This document shows positions 10,356-15,200 of a stretch of 15,200 nt of DNA, piece after piece (the first letter of the stretch is position 1; each line of letters starts with the position of its first letter). The stretch is from Dissophora ornata (lineage: Eukaryota > Mortierellomycota > Mortierellomycetes > Mortierellales > Mortierellaceae), in NCBI GenBank assembly GCA_025201705.1, contig MU617349.1, positions 1 through 15,200 of the forward strand. The letters run 5' to 3'. Under the pieces are notes generated by a model. The model searched no databases, was not told where the DNA came from, and saw only the letters and a list, made by a program, of their open reading frames with translations. A program made the translations under genes and the position numbers.

Positions 10356-10686
10356 TGTCTCTTTCTGGTTGCTACTCCAGGTCTCAATGCGGGTGTGAAT
10401 GTTACTGAATGAAGAGTACAAACCAGGCACTGAGCCCTCGCGAAAAATAAGAAATTGGTGGCGCGTGGCTTTGATTTGGTTCCTGATTTGGCAATCAAAG
10501 TCAAGACCTTTCTGGCGGCAGAATCTCTCGACCGATGGTTTGTGGGCGTAGACTGTAGACAAAATGCAACGCACGTGAATAGTCCATCCGCGCCACGAAA
10601 TTCATTCATAATCTTCACCAGCTGCACATTTGTGTCATCCAGTATCTGCTTTGCTTTCACTTTTATTCGCGTATTTCGCTTGCAAG
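10356..10686. promoter_or_regulatory. Shared upstream region of FANCD2 and the SQ-rich gene
   Basis: The two divergent ATGs lie 331 bases apart, so this stretch must hold both promoters and both 5' UTRs, unless FANCD2 has an extra upstream exon here. A palindromic CACGTG E-box lies at 10572-10577. GGCGCG-type words occur near 10459 and, on the minus strand, near 10592. No clear TATA box is seen on either strand. Open frames on the minus strand cross this stretch, but they lack an ATG in the FANCD2 frame and look non-coding. Confidence 0.5.
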
Positions 10687-11634
10687 ATGTCGCAAAACAT
10701 CCATCCGTCGTTTGCACCCGACAGTCTTCAGGATACGCCACCAATCGAGGGGCCTACTGGTTCCCAATCCCGGACTTTGACACAAAAAACCTCGCGCATC
10801 GTTTCCACCGAGTCCGAGAATCAGTCTCGTCTCTTGAGCTATAGCGAGTTTGACTTTGCCGGTCAAGGAGAGCTCCAGACGGAAGGTATACTCACACTCA
10901 GCCAAAGCTTTGAAGGCACGGAGCAATCTCATCAGGTGTACGACATTATCGGGAGTTCTACAGGTGACTTCGCGGACGAGTATCATTTTCCCAATGACGA
11001 TAGCTTCTTTGATGCATCGGCGGTCCTGGAAGCAGAATTAGAGTACGAGCGACTGAAAGTTGCAGGTCATCTCGAAGATACTTTCGTGGGAGATGTCAAC
11101 CATGGGAATAACGAAACCAAAGTCGAGGGGGAGGAACTTTCCGAAGAAGACTATCTCTGGTGCCTCGGATTCAACCACAACACACCCTATTTTCTAGACG
11201 TCCTGGGTGGACAAACGCCTGAATTTCAGCTGCTTGAGCCGCCGTCGCAAGAATCCGTCGATCTCTTTCAGGGATTCGTCAATGCGTCTCATGGATCTGT
11301 CGATTTCTCCCAGGAATTTGTCGATCTGCCTCAGGAATTCTTCGATCTGTCTCAGAGATCTGTCAGTCAGCCGCGAGAATCCGTTGATCTGTCTCAGAGA
11401 TCTGTCCGTCAATCGCAAGAACCTGGCAATCAGTCGCACGGGTCTATCGATCAGTGGCAGGAGGGTTCGCAGCGCCAACATCCTCAGGAGAATCTGACAA
11501 CAGACAACGAAGAGGACCCCCGATACGAGCGGCCTCTATGTATGTCCGACAGCCAGACTGTGAGTTTGACGTGCGGCAAGAGGAACGACGACCAAGAGGA
11601 CAACGCTGCGGGACACTTTAACATATCGCACTAA
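10687..11634 (+). CDS. Unrecognised SQ/TQ-rich protein with heptapeptide repeats
   Basis: A single-exon frame of 315 residues that I do not recognise. The start is the first ATG; the frame is open upstream only through a TTG. The protein is hydrophilic, acidic and Ser/Gln-rich, with no signal peptide or membrane segment. It has 12 SQ or TQ pairs, seven of them in residues 187-263, which meets the usual definition of an SQ/TQ cluster, the substrate type of ATM/ATR kinases. Residues 187-256 are about ten tandem heptads (SQESVDL, SQEFVDL, PQEFFDL, PRESVDL, SQRSVRQ). The best candidate for a folded or binding segment is near residues 150-175, around SEEDYLWCLGF. It is divergent from FANCD2 and probably co-regulated with it. 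A damage-response role is inference only. AATAAA follows about 200 bases after the stop. Confidence 0.7.
   Translation: MSQNIHPSFAPDSLQDTPPIEGPTGSQSRTLTQKTSRIVSTESENQSRLLSYSEFDFAGQGELQTEGILTLSQSFEGTEQSHQVYDIIGSSTGDFADEYHFPNDDSFFDASAVLEAELEYERLKVAGHLEDTFVGDVNHGNNETKVEGEELSEEDYLWCLGFNHNTPYFLDVLGGQTPEFQLLEPPSQESVDLFQGFVNASHGSVDFSQEFVDLPQEFFDLSQRSVSQPRESVDLSQRSVRQSQEPGNQSHGSIDQWQEGSQRQHPQENLTTDNEEDPRYERPLCMSDSQTVSLTCGKRNDDQEDNAAGHFNISH
11245..11454 (+). repeat. 21-bp coding minisatellite, about ten units
   Basis: Tandem 21-bp units, diverged from one another, encode the heptad consensus S-Q-E-S-V-D-L in the SQ-rich protein. A partial eleventh unit may run to about 11475. The unit has no stop codons in several frames, so long open frames appear on both strands here. 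Confidence 0.8.
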
Positions 11635-12797
11635 CGTCATCAACCAGCTCTCGATCACCTTTCTTCAGTGTCAATAACTGCTCGACGAAGCTTACAGTTA
11701 CCAGCTATTGAAGTACCAAGTAACTAATAACACTTGCACGGGATCGAATACAGTCAGGAGACTTGTCGATGTTCGTACTGGCTTTAACAATGATGGAGCT
11801 CTCTTGCCGCCCGCATTACTATAGGAAAATCAATAAATAACATATCTGCCAATCCTTGGTCTTATTCAAAATGTTACAACGTAGAGCATCTTTTATAGAA
11901 CCTAATAGGCTAACAGGCGATTCTCTCTTTGGGAACTGTTGGCTCGAACGCATACTCTCTTTTTAGCCGAACTGCGTGTAAGAGTTGTCCAATCGATGGC
12001 CACGTAACTTTGTGCCTCAAGTCCATGATTACTCGCATTACTTCGTGTCATGCCGTAGCTATGTTATATAAATCAGGTATATAGGCTGACTCTGGTCACC
12101 CAAGGGGATAAAGTGGGACGCGCAGCTGTTTTTTCTTCCCTTTTCATTTGGACAGAGATCGGCAGTTTCCAATTGAGCCGAACAGTGAGGAAAGGAGTGA
12201 TGTGCGTGAGTCAAGGACAGAAACCCAGAAACTCCATCATGGTAAGAATACCGACATTTAGAGCAAGAGATTGTATAGCTCCGTCGCTCGCGGTGCGTTC
12301 TTCATGTTAAATAGCCGCGCTCGTGGATTTTACGGTGAAATGGATCAAGTCCACATTGTAGTGTGCGAATCAAAAATATTATCGCGGCTAAGCTCCTACC
12401 AGCGAACGTTCGACAACGAGGCTATCTTTGAGAGTTGGTCCCTCCTAAGCAGCCAAGCATTTTTAATGACCAGTTGCTCTCTCACCACCACCGTGTGCAA
12501 GGATGTCCAGGACGCACTCAATATACTCGCCGAGGGGTTTACAATTCCACGTTACTTGAAGGCATCCGACCAATCAACCACAACATCGCTGCATACTACG
12601 ACTCTTGTGGAAAGGTAGCGTCAGATAAGAAATTGGAGTGAGAGTACACTTCAGTTGTTGTGCCGCTACTTAAAGCTTGTAGCATCCAAGCCTTCCGTGA
12701 GATGAGCTTGGAAAGGGAATCTAGGTCGCAGAAATCAATCTCGTTGAAAGAAAAGTCAGCGGCGCAAAAGTATGCTCAAAAAAGGCACGCGTCTGCG
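11635..12797. other. Gene-poor intergenic region
   Basis: After the 3' UTR of the SQ-rich gene I see no gene I can support. A TATA-like TTATATAAA lies near 12061-12069 on +. It is followed by small overlapping open frames (12200-12310, 12302-12618, 12435-12641). None has a convincing start context, known motif or clean splice solution, and codon composition looks random. They may be decayed remnants of an element. Confidence 0.5.
11832..11837 (+). terminator. AATAAA poly(A) signal candidate
   Basis: A perfect AATAAA in AT-rich DNA, 198 bases after the stop of the SQ-rich gene. It is the nearest good signal on that strand. Confidence 0.4.
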
Positions 12798-12867
12798 GTA
12801 AGGTTAGCCTAGTGGTCAGTAGCCTGTCAGGAGGAGAGCAGGCGAGAGCCCGTGGTCTAAAACTTGC
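12798..12867 (+). pseudogene. tRNA-like sequence, degenerate (possible SINE head)
   Basis: Positions 12805-12815 (TAGCCTAGTGG) match the Pol III A-box consensus exactly. The seven bases before it pair with 12861-12867 in six of seven positions, counting one G-U pair, like an acceptor stem. GCCTG/CAGGC (12822-12826 and 12839-12843) form an anticodon-like stem, but around a 12-base loop. The D stem pairs poorly and no normal T arm forms, so it cannot be a working tRNA. A decayed tRNA gene or the head of a tRNA-derived SINE fits best; the TTTT at 12999-13002 could be a Pol III stop. Confidence 0.35.
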
Positions 12868-12874
12868 GTAGGTC

Positions 12875-12888
12875 GAATGAGCTCATTC
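12875..12888. repeat. 14-bp perfect palindrome
   Basis: GAATGAGCTCATTC equals its own reverse complement. It lies just after the tRNA-like sequence. No function is evident. Confidence 0.6.
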
Positions 12889-12988
12889 CATCTCGCTCAT
12901 TTGTTTCCTCATTCCCATTCCTCGACTTCTAGACCAAACACCTAGGGCTTGACTCGTTCTAGACACGATCCAGGCAGTTACACATTAA

Positions 12989-13014
12989 TGTGCTGAGGTT
13001 TTACCTCGGGCACA
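12989..13014. repeat. Inverted repeat / hairpin
   Basis: Arms TGTGCTGAGGT and ACCTCGGGCACA pair over about eleven positions with one bulge or mismatch around a short T-rich loop. It may be a structured end of a decayed element. Confidence 0.45.
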
Positions 13015-13040
13015 CAAAGTCCACTATGCGTTCAATATAG

Positions 13041-13055
13041 ACGGCTTTCAGCCGT
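13041..13055. repeat. 6-bp perfect hairpin
   Basis: ACGGCT and AGCCGT are exact inverted repeats around a three-base loop. Together with the palindrome and the inverted repeat just upstream, it makes a cluster of short symmetrical sequences. Confidence 0.5.
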
Positions 13056-13296
13056 AGGGGTTGTCGCATATTGGGACTGCACACACCTTAGATAGTTGCA
13101 GATCTAGATTGACTGCATCACCCAAGCACCAAATATATTGTAGTGCCTGGTACGCCATTAAAGATCCCTCTCTTGTCTCCTCATTCTGTAGACCAAATTG
13201 TTGCAACAATAGGTTTGTATGGCAGCAGAGGCAGGCGCGGTGGTCTCAGAGATGGTGGCAGCGGCGGCAAACTCTTCAGCGTTGCGAGGCCACGTT

Positions 13297-14376
13297 TTAT
13301 TTGCACTTACGCTCGCAATTACGCTTGCACAAGGACTCGCACAAAGACTCGCACTTGCTCTCGCACTCGTCCTTGTCCTTGGACCCTTCGCACTTGGTCT
13401 TACACGCCTTTTCGCCATAGCACGCCTTCTCACACTCGAGCTCGCAGGGCTTACACGTCTCCTCGCACTTGAGCTCGTCAAACTTGCACTTGCTCTTGCA
13501 CCCGGTCTCGCCAGACTTGCACTGGCCCCTGCACACATACTCGCCGGACCTGCATACGTTATCGCACTGGGCCTCGGCCTTTGCCGAGGCCTCGATAAGG
13601 ACCACGTCGGATATGCACGATTCATTGTACGTAAATATGCAACTAAGATAGCACGTCGTGTTCATGGCCGTACATGTGGTATTGCAACTGGTTATGACCT
13701 CATTGCCCGAGGACACAGCATTGCTCAATAACACAGCATTGCACGCGGCGTTGTCGATGACGGTGCCGGTCTTGCATGCAGAATTGCACATGGATTCGGC
13801 CAAGGCAGCGCCAGCCTTGCACCCAATAACGATCTGGCACAGCATCGTGTACGGGCTATCGCCTCCGCACGTAGCCTCATTGCCATTGGCCTTACATGCA
13901 GCCTTGCATGACTTCTTGCAGATCATATCCACGCACATTGAATCGCATTGAATCTCGCATTCGTTCTCGCATATGGCCTCATTCACGGCGCTGCCAGCCT
14001 TGCACGCGTCCTCGCATGAGGCCTCGCCAGTTGTGCACTTGTTCTTGCAGCTAAGCTTGCCTGACGCACACGCGTTCTCGCACTCGTTCTCGCAGGACTC
14101 GCATGCCTTATCGCACTTCAGCTCACCAGACTCGCAATTTCTTTTGCACTCGTGCTCGCACTCGGGATTGGGAAGCGCGATGGCTACGTACTTGGTTTGG
14201 GTGCACTTCTTCTTGTGATGGTGATGCTTTTCCCAAAAGGCTCCCTCCACAATTGTCGCAACGGTTGGTACTGCCGGCGTGAGGGCCTCGACTTTAGCCT
14301 GTGGGGTCTCTTGTGCGGTGGCTAAGGAAGCACTGACCAAGGTTGCGGCCAACAGAATTGTAAACAGGTTCTTCAT
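13297..14376 (-). CDS. Secreted cysteine-rich repeat protein (50 Cys)
   Basis: A single exon of 359 residues. Residues 1-21 are a typical signal peptide (MKNLF, then a hydrophobic core, then ATA before QE), so the product should enter the secretory pathway. A Cys-free linker (about 22-57) contains HHHHKKK at 51-57. From residue 58 on there are 50 cysteines, nearly one in six, mostly spaced C-x3-C with x2 and x6 steps; the recurring module is S/T-G-E-x-x-C-x3-C. A block near residues 85-115 recurs near 300-330 (ELKC-x3-C-x2-C-x3-C-x3-C), showing internal duplication. Three N-glycosylation sequons (NTT, NTT, NES) lie in the Cys-poorer middle. The even Cys count suits full disulfide pairing; metal binding is the alternative. 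The family is not recognised. A TATTTAAA lies 105 bases upstream of the ATG. Confidence 0.85.
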   Translation of the reverse strand: MKNLFTILLAATLVSASLATAQETPQAKVEALTPAVPTVATIVEGAFWEKHHHHKKKCTQTKYVAIALPNPECEHECKRNCESGELKCDKACESCENECENACASGKLSCKNKCTTGEASCEDACKAGSAVNEAICENECEIQCDSMCVDMICKKSCKAACKANGNEATCGGDSPYTMLCQIVIGCKAGAALAESMCNSACKTGTVIDNAACNAVLLSNAVSSGNEVITSCNTTCTAMNTTCYLSCIFTYNESCISDVVLIEASAKAEAQCDNVCRSGEYVCRGQCKSGETGCKSKCKFDELKCEETCKPCELECEKACYGEKACKTKCEGSKDKDECESKCESLCESLCKRNCERKCK

Positions 14377-14685
14377 TTTCGAGAAAGTGAAGCGTGGAGA
14401 ATTTTAAGGGTGATTGTGAAGATAAAATCAAGGAACGCTTTGTGGGAAGGAAACACAATCAGGAAAAACTAAAGATGAGGTTTAAATAATGAGGAAGAAA
14501 AGGCTTTCGCGCCAATCGATTATCATTTGCCGTCCGTCATCGGCGCTTTATTCCGGTCGATACTACGAGTTTTGGAAGGGTGCATACTATTCAAATCGGC
14601 CGTGTCCAATCAAAAGGCGATCATATAAGAAGACAGGGGAGAAAGGGGCACTAAATGTAAAGGTGCAGGCGAAGGCAAGTCAAAA
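14377..14685. other. Upstream region of the Cys-rich gene
   Basis: Holds the TATA-like box and leader of the Cys-rich gene. A 66-codon open frame from an ATG at 14489 on + has no motif and an unlikely composition, so I do not call it. Between here and the helicase remnant nothing else is visible. Confidence 0.5.
14481..14488 (-). promoter_or_regulatory. TATA-like box of the Cys-rich gene
   Basis: TATTTAAA on the minus strand, 105 bases before the ATG. The leader between them is AT- and CT-rich, as is common in strongly expressed fungal genes. It is the only good candidate in this upstream region. Confidence 0.45.
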
Positions 14686-15200
14686 TTAAATACTAGCGTT
14701 TCGCCCGGGCTCACACATGTGGTGTTTTATTCTAGTGAGTAAAAACAACCCTTTGGAGTAAACGACATCAACGGCGATGCCATGCGGAGATGTATCATAT
14801 TTGTCTCTGGCCATGAGGACTCGCACGTTCCGCCTGCTTGTTGCTCTCGATGGTGCCACTTGCAGCTGTCCGTGACCAAATACAGGGGTGTGGAGATAGA
14901 TACCCACATGCTACATTGTCTGACCTTGCGATTTGTTTATGGTCATAGCAAAGGCTGGACAGACCGGAAACCGCTTACAGCGTATTTGGACTGGGAGATC
15001 GAGCTCACCCGAGTTGGAGGGAATCCCTAGGGTCAAGATGCGTCTCCCTGCATGAGTTCCTGTAATGATATCCGGTCCAATTAGATGCTGGTGGAACTCC
15101 TTGCATATGAGTCTGATGCGGCGGCCTTCCGGCGACAACAGGCCATCCGGGCTCTAAATAGCGGGGAGTGGCACAGAAAGAGGGCCTGGATCCCGCAGGG
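14686..15200 (-). pseudogene. PIF1-like / Helitron helicase C-terminus, decayed and partial
   Basis: Minus-strand remnant continuing past the right edge. In one frame it reads the C-terminal part of PIF1-type helicases as found in Helitron transposons: G-x-H-A-G-R-R-I followed by I-P-S, then FAMTINKSQGQT (the motif V region), then a segment matching V-G-I-Y-L-x-x-P-V-F-x-H-G-Q-L-x-V-A-x-S-R-x-T-S (motif VI region) and V-V-Y. Two in-frame TAG stops break it, at 15156-15154 and at 14913-14911, the latter directly after QGQTM. The L-to-P change in V-A-P-S-R also hits a conserved place. The ATPase Walker motifs would lie outside the window. No Helitron end signature (CTRR with a hairpin) is evident within 14400-14686. 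Confidence 0.8.

Larger units (their letters stand above)
12868..13296. other. Intergenic stretch with short inverted repeats
   Basis: This is the 3' flank of the Cys-rich secreted gene, which reads on - and ends at 13297. Apart from the inverted repeats it holds, at about 13213-13287 on the minus strand, a stretch with coding-like Ala/Thr/Ser composition just past the stop, in another frame. No independent gene is supported. Confidence 0.45.

Noticed and set aside
10352..10744. Minus-strand frame across the divergent promoter
   Set aside because: It overlaps the start of the SQ-rich gene, is in a different frame from FANCD2 and shares no homology with it.
11194..11481. Minus-strand heptad frame resembling a coiled coil
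   Set aside because: It is a by-product of the stop-free 21-bp repeat inside a longer + strand gene.
12302..12618. About 105-codon + frame in the gene-poor region
   Set aside because: No motif, weak start context and a competing overlapping frame; no splice solution joins it to the upstream ATG at 12200 in phase.
12798..12867. Functional tRNA gene
   Set aside because: The anticodon loop is 12 bases, the D stem pairs poorly and there is no normal T arm; kept only as a degenerate tRNA-like sequence.
13219..13731. Long + strand frame rich in Leu/Ala
   Set aside because: It is the antisense of the regular Cys-codon pattern of the secreted gene; the - frame has an ATG, a signal peptide and full-length logic.
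14489..14689. 66-codon + frame rich in Arg/Lys/Tyr
   Set aside because: Starts inside the Cys-rich gene's promoter, with no motif or support.
1..15200. CRISPR arrays, bacterial operons or phage features
   Set aside because: The genes are spliced and eukaryotic; no direct-repeat/spacer arrangement is present, and the repeats are microsatellites or a coding minisatellite.

Overview
The window looks like nuclear DNA of a filamentous, early-diverging fungus; Mortierellomycota or Mucoromycota is my best guess. Reasons: one gene holds 21 short introns (61-114 nt), there is an F-box/leucine-rich protein of the kind expanded in those lineages, coding regions carry many trinucleotide microsatellites, and a decayed PIF1/Helitron-type helicase lies at the right edge. 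The lineage is inferred from gene style, not from a marker gene.

Layout, left to right. Positions 1-1508 hold no supportable gene, only simple repeats and a possible promoter facing the left edge. An intronless F-box/LRR gene runs on + (1509-3659). It meets tail-to-tail, with 19 bp between stop codons, a 22-exon gene on - (10355-3679). That gene encodes a FANCD2 homologue of about 1567 residues, the central monoubiquitinated scaffold of the Fanconi anaemia interstrand-crosslink repair pathway. All 22 exons join in frame, and the ubiquitin-acceptor lysine context (I-R-K-Q-L-S) is kept at Lys520. About 330 bp of shared upstream DNA separates it from a divergent + gene (10687-11634) for an unrecognised 315-residue protein rich in SQ/TQ motifs and built partly of a 7-residue repeat encoded by a 21-bp minisatellite.

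Positions 11635-13296 are gene-poor, with a degenerate tRNA-like sequence and several short inverted repeats. Next comes a - strand gene (14376-13297) for a secreted protein with 50 cysteines in 359 residues and clear internal duplication. The right edge (15200-14686, -) is the nonsense-mutated C-terminal end of a PIF1-like/Helitron helicase.

The most suggestive relationship is the divergent FANCD2 / SQ-rich pair. A shared promoter beside a DNA-damage gene, plus clustered ATM/ATR-type SQ motifs, makes a damage-response role for the unknown protein a testable idea, but only an inference.
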